A DNA stretch of 64,000 nucleotides, from positions 1 through 64,000 of the forward strand of contig JBLWZN010000011.1 in NCBI GenBank assembly GCA_048266425.1, written 5' to 3'. The position numbers and the translations under genes are program-made. This document shows positions 8,144 through 16,534 of this stretch, in pieces; the first letter of the stretch is position 1, and each line of letters begins with the position of its first letter. The stretch comes from Cerina sp048266425. Its GTDB lineage: Bacteria; Bacteroidota; Bacteroidia; Flavobacteriales; Flavobacteriaceae. A model generated the notes under the pieces. It was given only the letters and a program-made list of their open reading frames with translations. It was not told the DNA's origin and ran no database searches.

Positions 8144-8270
8144 TGTCATGCTGAGCGCCCGCCTGAATGAATTTTTCGGGCTGGCCCGCCAGAATGAATT
8201 TTTCGGGCAGGCCCGCCAGAATGAATTTTTCGGGCTGGCAGTCGAAGCACAGGCAAATGCATCCCAACTT
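8144..8270 (+). repeat. Composite repeat element, copy A (27-bp units between conserved ends)
   Basis: A left end TGTCATGCTGAGC (8144-8156) is followed by about three tandem 27-bp units built around CCAGAATGAATTTTTCGGGC. A right end GTCGAAGCACAGGCAAATGC follows from about 8241. The units are slightly degenerate (CTGG versus CAGG joints). The same architecture recurs in inverse orientation at about 13955-14117. Open frames through it are artefacts of the repeat. It occupies most of the 311-bp gap between gyrB and the permease gene. Confidence 0.88.
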
Positions 8271-8362
8271 TAGTTTACCTTGAGCGAAGTCTAAAAACTC
8301 GATGTTACAAGATGATCGCCTTTTTAGGTATTTTGGCTAAACGCTTTTCAATAGCGCAAAGG

Positions 8363-9529
8363 TTATAAGACCGCCGTGGACCGCGTTAGTCCCTTGATTT
8401 TTATTTTTAATGCGATGAAGGAGAGGATAAATGCCATTACCGCAATGATCAACATATTAAGGATGTAAGGATAGGTTAAATGTACCGGCCCGTTTTCAAC
8501 AATGAGAATTCTAAAGGCCTGCAAAAAATGGGTTAAGGGAATAACGTCGGCCAAATACTGTATCCATATGGGCATCTGACTTAAAGGCCAAGTAAAGCCC
8601 GATAAAATAAAGCTAGGCGTGGCGATTACCATTAATACTTCTGTTGCCTTTAATTGGTTTGGCAATAGAATACTGACCAAGATTCCCATAAAGCTAACCG
8701 AGGTAACCAATACCCCTGCGATCAGGGTCAATGCCCCTAGGTTTTCCGTAAAGGGTATTTTAAACCAAATCGTAAACAACCCATACATTAGCCAAATTCC
8801 AAAGCTCATAATTATATAGGGTAGCACCTTTACCATAATCAATGAAAAGGTGTTTTTGGTTTGTGCCACCAAATTCTTAAAGGTATTATTTTCAAATTCC
8901 GAGGCAAATGATAAAGCCAGGCCCAAGAGCAAGACTTGTTGCAATACCGTTGCCAGGACCCCTGGCCACAGGAAATACATATAATTGGTAGACCTGTTGT
9001 TCTTCTTAATAAATGTTGTTTTGAACGGTTCATATTGGCCCATCAATAGATTTTCCGGTACGCCTTGTTTGCGCATACCCTCCAATTGTGTGCCAACCTT
9101 TAAGGTCCCGAACACCAACTGTAATGCCGAAGAGGCATAATTAGCCGTAAGCACGTTTGAGGTATTTACAATCGTAGTTACTTCGGGATAGCGTTTCGTC
9201 AGTATATCTTTCTCAAAGTTTTTAGGAATCAGGACGATGCAGGCGGCATCTTCTTTGATGCTTAATTCGGTAAGATTGCTACGGTCCGATTTTAATAATA
9301 CGATGTTTAGGACTTCGTTGTCCTCCATCATTTCAATGGCTTTTTGGCTCATGGCGCTATGATCTTCGTCCACTACTACAATGGGTAGTTGCGTAACCTT
9401 ACCCTTGCCGTAAACATAGCCAAGCAAAATACCGTAGAAAAGGGGCGCTCCTATAAAAAGAAGAACCAACACCTTATTTCCCCAAAATAATTTGAACTCT
9501 CTCTGGAGCAATTTAAAGAAGACTTTCAC
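8363..9529 (-). CDS. ABC-2 type transporter permease of an efflux system
   Basis: A 388-residue inner-membrane protein of the ABC-2 permease family (YbhS/YbhR/YhhJ-like). One membrane segment lies at residues 21-42, followed by a periplasmic domain of about 140 residues. Further segments lie near 190-215, 235-255, 262-285, 300-320 and 352-375, as in drug-efflux permeases of this type. It is the last gene of the marR-tolC-hlyD-permease operon, 3 bp after hlyD. No ATP-binding subunit is encoded in the operon or the window, so the ATPase must come from elsewhere or has been lost. Substrate unknown. Confidence 0.85.
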   Translation of the reverse strand: MKVFFKLLQREFKLFWGNKVLVLLFIGAPLFYGILLGYVYGKGKVTQLPIVVVDEDHSAMSQKAIEMMEDNEVLNIVLLKSDRSNLTELSIKEDAACIVLIPKNFEKDILTKRYPEVTTIVNTSNVLTANYASSALQLVFGTLKVGTQLEGMRKQGVPENLLMGQYEPFKTTFIKKNNRSTNYMYFLWPGVLATVLQQVLLLGLALSFASEFENNTFKNLVAQTKNTFSLIMVKVLPYIIMSFGIWLMYGLFTIWFKIPFTENLGALTLIAGVLVTSVSFMGILVSILLPNQLKATEVLMVIATPSFILSGFTWPLSQMPIWIQYLADVIPLTHFLQAFRILIVENGPVHLTYPYILNMLIIAVMAFILSFIALKIKIKGLTRSTAVL

Positions 9530-9532
9530 GAT

Positions 9533-10492
9533 TTATTTTTTAATGGTTACCATAGTTTTATTCAAAATTTCCTTGGCTTGAGCCGCATTTTTAGGTGCCA
9601 CAATAATTTCATATAATGGATCTTGCATTTCATAATCCGGATATGCTGTGGCAATATTGGCATAAGCACCAATTTGCTTTATGTTTCTAATGGTACATTC
9701 TACTTGAAAATTGTCCAGATAGGGCACGGAGACCGTAATATTTGCGCCCTTTTTGTATCGGCCCAAGCTGCTTTCCGGGACCGTAAAGCGGAAATAAGTG
9801 GAATTTTCCAAGGTGCCGTTGAATAAAGTGTAGCCGGGCAAAGCCAATTCCCCTACGTTTAAGGTGATGGTTTCTATGGTAAAATCTTGGGGAGCGATGA
9901 TGTAGCGCTCTTTTTCAGCGGTCGATACTTCTTGCAAGGCACCTTCCGCCCTGGCCTTTTGACCCAATGCCATTTCTTGTTGTTCTATGCGAACGCCGTA
10001 TTGAACATCGGCTATTTCTGCATTCACCGCGGTGAGCTGGGCTAGGGCACCTTGATATTTTGCAAAAGTCTCATCGTACTGTTGTTGTGGAATAAGGGAA
10101 TCTTTTACCATGGCGTTCAACCTGTTCAGGGATTTTTGGGCAAAGGCATATTGCTCTTCCAAGGCTTTTTTCTTGGCTTCCAATTGTTTTAACTGGTTGG
10201 CCGTAGCACCCTGTTGTGCCATTTGATATTGTGCATTGGCCGAGGTTAGGGCACCTTCTGCCTGAGCTCTCTTGGCCGCAACTTCTGGAATGTCGAGAAT
10301 AGCAAGGGTATCTCCTTTTTGCACAATATCACCTTCACTAACGTTAATGGCCTGTATCCTACCCGCAAGTTTTCCAACGACAGCTATTTGCTCCTTTTCA
10401 GTTTTTCCCTGAAGGATGTTTTTATTGTTATCATTGCAACCGTAAACGGTTAATAGAAGACTCCCTAAAATGGTTGGTATAAATTTTCTCAT
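9533..10492 (-). CDS. HlyD-family periplasmic adaptor lipoprotein
   Basis: A 319-residue membrane-fusion protein linking the inner-membrane permease to the TolC-like channel. The N-terminal signal ends in a lipobox (L-T-V-Y-G-C, Cys at 19). A biotinyl-lipoyl-like half-motif (V-S-E-G-D-I-V-Q-K-G-D-T-L) is followed by a long Ala/Gln/Lys-rich coiled-coil hairpin (about 75-190), then a beta-barrel region with the second lipoyl half (I-I-A-P-Q-D-F-T-I-E). The start is 7 bp after tolC. The combination with TolC and an ABC-2 permease fits a tripartite efflux pump. Confidence 0.9.
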   Translation of the reverse strand: MRKFIPTILGSLLLTVYGCNDNNKNILQGKTEKEQIAVVGKLAGRIQAINVSEGDIVQKGDTLAILDIPEVAAKRAQAEGALTSANAQYQMAQQGATANQLKQLEAKKKALEEQYAFAQKSLNRLNAMVKDSLIPQQQYDETFAKYQGALAQLTAVNAEIADVQYGVRIEQQEMALGQKARAEGALQEVSTAEKERYIIAPQDFTIETITLNVGELALPGYTLFNGTLENSTYFRFTVPESSLGRYKKGANITVSVPYLDNFQVECTIRNIKQIGAYANIATAYPDYEMQDPLYEIIVAPKNAAQAKEILNKTMVTIKK

Positions 10493-10499
10493 TGTTTTT

Positions 10500-11885
10500 T
10501 TATTTTACTTGAATGAAATTTTCTAAAGGTTCGGCTGCGGAATAGGCATCCAAGGCCGCTTGTCTTTGGTTGATCAAGGTCTGCACTTTGTTCATGGAAA
10601 CCTCAAAGATATCCGTTTCGGCCACGATTCTTTCGGTGACACTGATTAGGCCCAACTTGTATTGTTTCTCGGCTGTGATTAGGTTATTGCCGGCAATTTT
10701 CACTTTCTGATCGGCGATGGCCAATTGGTCTAGTTGGACCTGGTAATTGACCATATTGTTTCTCAATTGTAGGTTTATCATACGTTCGGTATCTTCTTTT
10801 TTATTGGCAAGTATTTGTTGGTCAATTTTGACGGACTCAATCTTGTGCTTTCGTTCCATTCCTCCAAAAATTTCCCACTTCATTTGGGCGCCGACGATCA
10901 AATTTGGGAAAAGGGTAGCCTGGTCCAACTCAAATTTCGTTTGATTTCCGGAGATAGGCAGGGGTATGGTGCTGTTAGCATCGAACAAACTGCCATAACC
11001 GTAGCTTGCAAATGCCCCTACCGTGGGTAAGAGGCTGCCTTTTTCTTTCTTTAAATTATACTCCAACGCCTTGGAAAAGGCACCCAGCGCCCTTAACTCA
11101 TTGCGATGCTGTATGTCGAGCATTTCCGTGATTATTATGGGCTCCAAGGAATAAACCACGGCATCGATTTGTGTATCTTCATATCCGGTAAGGGTGTTGA
11201 TCTTTATATATAGCAATTTTCTCTTACCTTCAATTTCCGCTTTTTTTGATTCAAGGTTTAGACTGGCCAATTCAATTTTGTCTCGATCATAAGGTACGGC
11301 CAAGCCTTGCGCAATTCCTTGTTCCACGCGCTGTTTTTCTTTGTTCAGACGGATTTCACTCTCTTTTACAAAACTGCTTGCATAATCCAATAGCCTTAAC
11401 TGATCAAAGGAATTTACAATGTCCTTTACAATTTCATCCTTTTTTATTTCGGACAGGAATTTTGTTCCCTCATTTTTTGCACCCAACGCTTTTGCCCCGT
11501 TCATTATCTGACCGCCACTGAACAGTACCTGTTTGGCATTGATCCCCGCTGCGAATATGTTCCCTTCATTGTGAATGTCGGTACTTCCCTCAAAAAGGGG
11601 CGTCCCGGATACAGGAAGGAGCACCGTTGGGATATCCAGTTTTAAATCGTTGTTAAGGTAGGCATAGGTTGCATTGGCAGATACCGTGGGAAGATATTTG
11701 TTCAAAACCGTTTTGCGATCAAGCTCTGCCTTTTCCAATTCCAGATCATGATTTTTTATGGTACTGTTATAATCCAATGCCACATCAATGGCCTCTTTGA
11801 GGGAAGGTGAAACCACGAATTGGGCAGAGCAGGGTATGATCCATATACCGATGATGAACATCGTAGATAAAATTGCTTTCTTCAT
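10500..11885 (-). CDS. TolC-family outer-membrane efflux channel
   Basis: A 461-residue outer-membrane factor. The start is set at the ATG at 11885, giving a clean signal peptide (M-K-K-A-I-L-S-T-M-F to C-S-A-Q); a longer frame upstream would overlap marR. The mature part shows the two-fold repeat of the family with long helical stretches rich in Leu, Lys and Gln, and the L-K-E-A-I-D-V-A-L-D-Y-N-S segment typical of the first helix. It begins 1 bp after the marR stop, indicating translational coupling. It forms the exit duct for the HlyD/ABC-2 pump. Confidence 0.92.
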   Translation of the reverse strand: MKKAILSTMFIIGIWIIPCSAQFVVSPSLKEAIDVALDYNSTIKNHDLELEKAELDRKTVLNKYLPTVSANATYAYLNNDLKLDIPTVLLPVSGTPLFEGSTDIHNEGNIFAAGINAKQVLFSGGQIMNGAKALGAKNEGTKFLSEIKKDEIVKDIVNSFDQLRLLDYASSFVKESEIRLNKEKQRVEQGIAQGLAVPYDRDKIELASLNLESKKAEIEGKRKLLYIKINTLTGYEDTQIDAVVYSLEPIIITEMLDIQHRNELRALGAFSKALEYNLKKEKGSLLPTVGAFASYGYGSLFDANSTIPLPISGNQTKFELDQATLFPNLIVGAQMKWEIFGGMERKHKIESVKIDQQILANKKEDTERMINLQLRNNMVNYQVQLDQLAIADQKVKIAGNNLITAEKQYKLGLISVTERIVAETDIFEVSMNKVQTLINQRQAALDAYSAAEPLENFIQVK

Positions 11886-11886
11886 T

Positions 11887-12333
11887 CTATTGTATTTTTT
11901 CAATGTTGGAATAAATGGTTCTAAATACTTCCCTCACATTTTGCATCTGTTTTTCTGTGAGATCGTCGGTAAGCGTGGTAAAAGTTTCATCAACCACAGC
12001 CATAATTTTTTTTTCCGATTCCTTTCCTTTAGAGGTTAAAAAAATTGAATTCACCCTTCTGTCGTTAGCGTCTGCACGTCGTACGATGTAGCCCAACTTT
12101 TCCAGGTTGTCCAAAAGTCGGGTAGTACTCGGTTTATCCCGGCCCGTTTCGTCCGCAATTATTTGTTGGGGTACACCATCATGTCGCCACAAGACTGCCA
12201 AGACGGTCCATTGTTCTTTGGTGATGTCAATTTCCGAGGCCTTGAAGTTATGGTTCAGCAAACGTGTGGTATGCATAAACAATCGGCCGGTCAGTAAGTT
12301 ATATTTTTCTTCAAAAGATAATTTAGAACCCAT
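11887..12333 (-). CDS. MarR-family transcriptional regulator
   Basis: A 148-residue winged-helix repressor. Helix-turn-helix residues lie around Q-Q-I-I-A-D-E-T-G-R-D-K-P-S-T-T-R-L-L (about 57-75), followed by the wing with the family signature D-A-N-D-R-R-V-N. It is the first gene of the efflux operon. Its promoter carries inverted repeats between the -33 and -7 elements, so autorepression relieved by a ligand or pump substrate is the likely mode. Confidence 0.93.
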   Translation of the reverse strand: MGSKLSFEEKYNLLTGRLFMHTTRLLNHNFKASEIDITKEQWTVLAVLWRHDGVPQQIIADETGRDKPSTTRLLDNLEKLGYIVRRADANDRRVNSIFLTSKGKESEKKIMAVVDETFTTLTDDLTEKQMQNVREVFRTIYSNIEKIQ

Positions 12334-12353
12334 ATCGTCACTTATTTTCGATA

Positions 12354-12389
12354 CAAAGTTAGTGAACTAATAGTTAGTTAAACAACTAA
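12354..12389 (-). promoter_or_regulatory. marR-tolC-hlyD promoter and probable MarR operator
   Basis: On the minus strand TAACTTTG (plus 12354-12361) matches TAnnTTTG, with TTG (plus 12383-12385) 21 bp upstream as -33. The inverted repeat TTAGTTAAACAACTAA (12374-12389, 6-bp arms) and the related TTAGTGAACTAA (12359-12370) fill the spacer and flank the -7 box. This is a classic position for MarR autorepression. Confidence 0.7.
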
Positions 12390-12816
12390 ATAATGTTAAA
12401 CTTTGTTAAGCATTGCTTTTTGGGGTATTTCCAACCCTCAAAGAGTCCAAAAAATAATCCAAATGGTTACTGTAAATAGAGTTACCCATATAGGTAGCAG
12501 ACCAAAACGGTATAATCTTTTTTAGAATTGAAAATTGTTTTAAAAAGCCCTGTTTCCCTTTAGGGATAGGGTAGAATAGGGCTATTTCAAACTTCCCCCC
12601 CTGCTCGAATACGTTCAGGAGGGCCTTAGGACCAGGTTAAAAAAGTTTGAAAATTGAAGATTTAGAATGTATTGATAACCACTTTTCGGAGAACTATATG
12701 GGTAACCCTATCATCATATTATAGCATAGTGCGTTTACCTAAATGCAGGTGGTGGTGGCAAAATGATTACTGCAACATAACTTGGAACCAACACCGATTT
12801 AGAGCAATGGGCATTT
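12390..12816. other. Intergenic region without a recognisable gene
   Basis: About 430 bp between the efflux promoter and the beta-propeller gene. No coding frame with family-like composition is visible. A C-rich/G-rich patch at 12550-12635 (a TAGGG-type motif repeated, a run of Cs, CAGGAGGGCC) looks like decayed intergenic repeat DNA. Confidence 0.5.
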
Positions 12817-13860
12817 TTATTTTCGCACCGCCCATGCCAGGCCGTCAGGTGTACCACCAACATCGATATTGCGGATAATCTCCAAAGTCTTAAGATCGAC
12901 GATGGCCACATAATTATTGGGGGAACAGGCCACAAACGCTCGGGAACCAACGGGATCCATCAGAATACCGGCCGCACCGGTGCCAATTTTCAGTCGCTTC
13001 ACTTCAGTTCGGGATTTGGTATCATAAACGGTCAATTCCCCTGTTTTTAGGCTGGAAATGAATACTTGCTTCCCGTTGGGAGTAAATTTTAATCGATTGG
13101 CACCCATAACTTTGGCATCGATTTTCTCTGCTAGCATTTTTGTTCCAAGATCAATTATGGAGATTTTCCCATTTCCACTAGAAGCGGTCCACAGCTCGGT
13201 CCCGTCAGGCGATACATCAAATCCCTCTGAGCCCATTGCGGTTGGAACCACGGTCTGTATCCATTCTTTGTGAAGTTTTGTTGGCGTCGATTTTCCAGGG
13301 TCTATGTCCCGGGCTTCAAGGATGCTGACCGTGCCGGAATTAACATTGGTGGCGTAAACCTTTTTGCCATCCGGAGTAACGTGGATCATATGGGTCCTGT
13401 CCTGACCCGTGCCCATGCTCCAGTCCAGCTTGTTGGTTTTAGGATCATAACGACCAACCGCCTTGGATCCTTCTGCCGTAAACCAAGCCTTGCCGTCTAC
13501 AAAGCTTATATCATGCGGGCCAAACAGCGGCCTTGTATCAATATTCCGCAAGGGTTTTTGCGCAACCAAGTCGATTATGTTTATTTCATGGTAGCTTCCA
13601 CCACCATAAATGCAGACGTAGGCTGTCTTTCCATCCGTAGAGGCAATTACCTCATGTGGGTCTTCCCCAACGGGAATTCGGGCAATAATCTCCAACGATC
13701 CGGGATCGACCAATGCCAGCATATGATCGGCCTTCGAAAGCGCGAGCAAAACCCGACCGGGTGTAGCTTGGGCATAGCATTCGGTTAACGGGAATGCCAA
13801 TGTAATTAGAACAACACTTACTGTAATAAGGGGCCGGATGTTCCATTTAAATCGCTTCAT
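12817..13860 (-). CDS. Secreted YVTN/YncE-type seven-bladed beta-propeller protein
   Basis: A 347-residue exported protein. The start is placed at the ATG at 13860, giving a signal peptide (M-K-R-F-K-W to C-Y-A-Q); the longer frame would need a TTG. The body is a series of blades with recurring V-x-P-D-G-K-x-V/A-Y/W-x-x (for example T-P-D-G-K-K-V-Y, S-P-D-G-T-E-L-W, T-P-N-G-K-Q-V-F) followed by I-x-I-I/V-D-L. These are YVTN-family hallmarks. Such proteins are usually periplasmic and bind ligands or partners; no specific substrate can be assigned. It stands alone, outside the efflux operon. Confidence 0.82.
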   Translation of the reverse strand: MKRFKWNIRPLITVSVVLITLAFPLTECYAQATPGRVLLALSKADHMLALVDPGSLEIIARIPVGEDPHEVIASTDGKTAYVCIYGGGSYHEINIIDLVAQKPLRNIDTRPLFGPHDISFVDGKAWFTAEGSKAVGRYDPKTNKLDWSMGTGQDRTHMIHVTPDGKKVYATNVNSGTVSILEARDIDPGKSTPTKLHKEWIQTVVPTAMGSEGFDVSPDGTELWTASSGNGKISIIDLGTKMLAEKIDAKVMGANRLKFTPNGKQVFISSLKTGELTVYDTKSRTEVKRLKIGTGAAGILMDPVGSRAFVACSPNNYVAIVDLKTLEIIRNIDVGGTPDGLAWAVRK

Positions 13861-13954
13861 AACCAAAAAATGTTTAGTTAATTATTTATTATGAATTTCC
13901 AACAAATTACCTAAGAGCCTTAAAATAGTTGTTATGATGTCCCATCGAGTGTCT

Positions 13955-14117
13955 GCCGGAATGCTTTTGTCTGTGCTTCGACTGCCAGCCCGAAAAATTC
14001 ATTCTGGCGGGCCAGCCCGAAAAATTCATTCTGGCGGGCCAGCCCGAAAAATTCATTCTGGCAGGCCTGCCCGTTCCATTCAGGAGGGAGCTCAACATGA
14101 TAGGCTCTGCATGACAA
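13955..14117 (-). repeat. Composite repeat element, copy B (inverse orientation to copy A)
   Basis: Read on the minus strand it has the same order as copy A: TGTCATGCAGAGC, a short extra segment (CATGTTGAGCTCCC), three 27-bp units around CCAGAATGAATTTTTCGGGC, then GTCGAAGCACAGACAAAAGCAT. The three units here are more uniform than in copy A. It occupies the 312-bp gap between the beta-propeller gene and mutB. The two elements face each other across 5.7 kb. Confidence 0.88.
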
Positions 14118-14172
14118 AAACAAACTTTAGGTGTCCAAATGGACAGGTAAGGTATATTTTGGGTCATTCCAT

Positions 14173-16524
14173 CTATCTCACTAAAATCTCCAAAATCTGG
14201 ATAGCGGCCTCGCTGATTTTAGTTCCGGGACCAAAGACGGCCACAGCGCCTGCATCGAATAAAATTTGATAATCCTGTTTGGGTACCACCCCGCCTACGA
14301 TGACCATTATATCCTCTCGACCTAATTGTTTTAGTTCTTCTATAACCTGGGGCACCAAGGTTTTATGCCCCCCTGCCAGGGAGGAAATCCCTAAAATATG
14401 TACGTCGTTTTCCGCGGCCTGCAGGGCCACTTCCTTAGGGGTTTGGAAAAGCGGACCGACATCTACATCAAAACCGAGGTCGGCATAGGCAGTGGCAACG
14501 ATCTTGGCACCCCGGTCATGACCGTCCTGTCCCATTTTGGCGATCATGATCCTAGGCCTCCTGCCTTCCTGTTCGGCAAAGCGATCCGTAAGCTCCCTAG
14601 CTTTTGTAAACTGTTCGTTCCCCTGTATTTCTTTGGAATACACCCCTGTAATCGTTTTTGTTTCTGCCCTATGCCTGCCAAATACCGCTTCTAGGGCACT
14701 GCTGATCTCCCCCAACGTGGCCCTGGCCCTGGCAGCTTCCACCGCTAAAGATAATAAATTATTACCCCCATGAAGATGGGGGTCTCCTTCTTCTTTGCCC
14801 AAAGTGTCCTTCCCATGAAGATGGGGGTCTCCCTCTTCTTTGCCCAAAGTGTCCTTTCCATGAAGATGGGGGTCTCCTTCTTCTTTGCCCAAAGTCTCCT
14901 TCCCATGAAGATGGGGGTCCCCACCTCTTTCACTAGTTGCCTTTTTCAATCTAGCAGCTTCCGTCAATTTCAAAAGCAATTCCTTAACGGTGTTGGAATC
15001 CCGTTTATTTTTAACCGTTTGTAACCTTGCCAATTGTTGTCTTCTAACCTCGGCATTATCCACCTCCAGGATCTGCAGCGGGTCTTCCTCCGTGTTTCTG
15101 TATTTATTGAGTCCCACGATAATTTCCTGACCGCTATCGATACGGGCCTGTTTTATAGCCGCTGCGGCCTCGATCCTCATTTTTGGAATTCCCGTTTCTA
15201 TGGCCTTGGTCATGCCCCCCAATTCTTCTATTTCTTGGATCAGTTCCCAAGCGCTATGGGCCAGATCGTGCGTAAGCCTTTCCACAAAATAGCTGCCGCC
15301 CCAAGGGTCTACGGTTTTGGTAATCTTGGTTTCGTCCTTGAGAAAAAGTTGGGTGTTGCGGGCAATCCGGGCCGAAAAATCGGTTGGTAAAGCAATGGCC
15401 TCGTCCAGGGCATTTGTATGTAGGCTCTGGGTGCCACCAAAGACGGCTGCTGCAGCTTCAATAGTGGTACGGGCCACATTGTTGAACGGATCTTGTTCGG
15501 TAAGGCTCCAGCCACTGGTCTGACAATGGGTACGGAGCATCAGGGATTTTTCATTTTTTGGGCTAAACTGCTTCACCAATTTTGCCCAAAGCATACGACC
15601 GGCGCGCAACTTGGCGATTTCCGTAAAGTGGTTCATCCCAATGCCCCAAAAGAAGGAAAGCCGGGGTGCAAATTGATCTATGCTCAGCCCGGCGTTCAGT
15701 CCAGTCCTGATATATTCAAGTCCATCCGCCAAGGTATATGCCAATTCCAGTTCTGCCGTGGCCCCGGCCTCGTGCATATGGTACCCAGAAATGCTGATGC
15801 TGTTAAACTGGGGCATGTATTTGCTTGCATACTCGAAAATATCGGATACGATATGCATGGAAGGTTTGGGAGGATAGATATAGGTGTTCCGTACCATAAA
15901 CTCCTTAAGGATGTCGTTTTGGATGGTTCCGGCGAGTTGATCTGGGGTAACTCCCTGTTCCTCCGCTGCTACAATAAAAAAGGCCATTATGGGCAAGACC
16001 GCCCCGTTCATGGTCATGGAGACAGAGATTTTGTCCAACGGGATGCCGTCGAACAATATTTTCATATCCTCCACGGTGTCGATTGCTACTCCTGCCATCC
16101 CAACATCGCCAACAACACGTTCGTGATCGCTGTCATAGCCTCGGTGGGTAGGGAGGTCAAAGGCCACGGAAAGTCCTTTTTGACCCGCGGCCAAATTGCG
16201 ACGGTAAAATGCATTGCTTTCCTCTGCAGTTGAAAATCCGGCGTATTGTCGGATGGTCCATGGGCGTTCCACATACATGGTGGGGTAGGGGCCACGGAGG
16301 AAGGGAGGAATCCCGGCGGCGAAATTCTGGTATTTAAGGTACGAAGTACGAGGTACAAGGTTAGAGGTTTCTATTTTAACTTCATTTACATTTAATCCTT
16401 CCCCTTTCGTCTTTCCCCTTTCGTCTTTCGTCTTTCGTCCTTCGTCTTTTGTCCTTTCCCCTTCGTACTTCGTACCTCGTACCTCGTACCTTAACCTGAT
16501 ATGTTGTAGATCTTTCCTTTTCAT
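14173..16524 (-). CDS. mutB: Methylmalonyl-CoA mutase large subunit with two repeat-derived insertions
   Basis: A 783-residue B12-dependent mutase interconverting methylmalonyl-CoA and succinyl-CoA. The start at 16524 (ATG after GGGAGCG, 10 bp past the mutA stop) gives the family-like M-K-R-K-D-L-Q-H-I; a longer frame to 16590 would overlap mutA. The TIM barrel starts with P-F-L-R-G-P-Y-P-T-M-Y and R-P-W-T-I-R-Q-Y-A-G-F-S, and has the catalytic G-Y-H-M. The C-terminal B12 domain has the D-x-H-x-x-G motif (G-Q-D-G-H-D-R-G) and G-P-G-T. Two segments are foreign to the family. Residues about 10-65 are translated from a degenerate GTACGAAGTACGAGG-type repeat. The linker between barrel and B12 domain contains G-D-P-H-L-H-G-K-x-T-L-G-K-E-E three times plus a partial copy. 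All conserved blocks remain in frame, so the gene looks functional. Confidence 0.96.
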   Translation of the reverse strand: MKRKDLQHIRLRYEVRGTKYEGERTKDEGRKTKDERGKTKGEGLNVNEVKIETSNLVPRTSYLKYQNFAAGIPPFLRGPYPTMYVERPWTIRQYAGFSTAEESNAFYRRNLAAGQKGLSVAFDLPTHRGYDSDHERVVGDVGMAGVAIDTVEDMKILFDGIPLDKISVSMTMNGAVLPIMAFFIVAAEEQGVTPDQLAGTIQNDILKEFMVRNTYIYPPKPSMHIVSDIFEYASKYMPQFNSISISGYHMHEAGATAELELAYTLADGLEYIRTGLNAGLSIDQFAPRLSFFWGIGMNHFTEIAKLRAGRMLWAKLVKQFSPKNEKSLMLRTHCQTSGWSLTEQDPFNNVARTTIEAAAAVFGGTQSLHTNALDEAIALPTDFSARIARNTQLFLKDETKITKTVDPWGGSYFVERLTHDLAHSAWELIQEIEELGGMTKAIETGIPKMRIEAAAAIKQARIDSGQEIIVGLNKYRNTEEDPLQILEVDNAEVRRQQLARLQTVKNKRDSNTVKELLLKLTEAARLKKATSERGGDPHLHGKETLGKEEGDPHLHGKDTLGKEEGDPHLHGKDTLGKEEGDPHLHGGNNLLSLAVEAARARATLGEISSALEAVFGRHRAETKTITGVYSKEIQGNEQFTKARELTDRFAEQEGRRPRIMIAKMGQDGHDRGAKIVATAYADLGFDVDVGPLFQTPKEVALQAAENDVHILGISSLAGGHKTLVPQVIEELKQLGREDIMVIVGGVVPKQDYQILFDAGAVAVFGPGTKISEAAIQILEILVR
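14767..14930. repeat. 45-bp tandem repeat inside mutB
   Basis: The motif CCATGAAGATGGGGGTC recurs exactly every 45 bp (TGAAG at 14771, 14816, 14861, 14906), with CTTCTTTGCCCAAAG between. The unit is a multiple of three, so the frame is kept. The first copy is part of a CCCCCAT-GAAG-ATGGGGG hairpin. It lies at the junction between the catalytic and B12-binding domains. Confidence 0.95.
16330..16497. repeat. Degenerate short-repeat block inside the mutB 5' region
   Basis: Plus-strand GGTACGAAGTACGAGGTAC at the left, tandem TCGTCTTTCGTCTTTCGTC in the middle and CGTACTTCGTACCTCGTAC at the right make an imperfect inverted structure of short direct repeats. It is translated in MutB as a Lys/Glu/Arg/Gly-rich N-terminal stretch. 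A related block lies between genes at 27130-27205. Confidence 0.85.
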
Positions 16525-16534
16525 CGCTCCCACT

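Noticed and set aside
8157..8245. 27-bp direct repeats as a CRISPR array
   Set aside because: The units are contiguous, with no unique spacers, and no cas genes are present. The same element recurs at 13955-14117.
13907..14269. Open frames of 63-111 codons on both strands over copy B of the repeat element
   Set aside because: They exist only because 27 bp is a multiple of three. Composition is repetitive and similar frames appear in both orientations.
14745..15024. Frames of 62-84 codons on both strands at the mutB linker
   Set aside because: Frames off the mutB reading frame created by the 45-bp tandem repeat.
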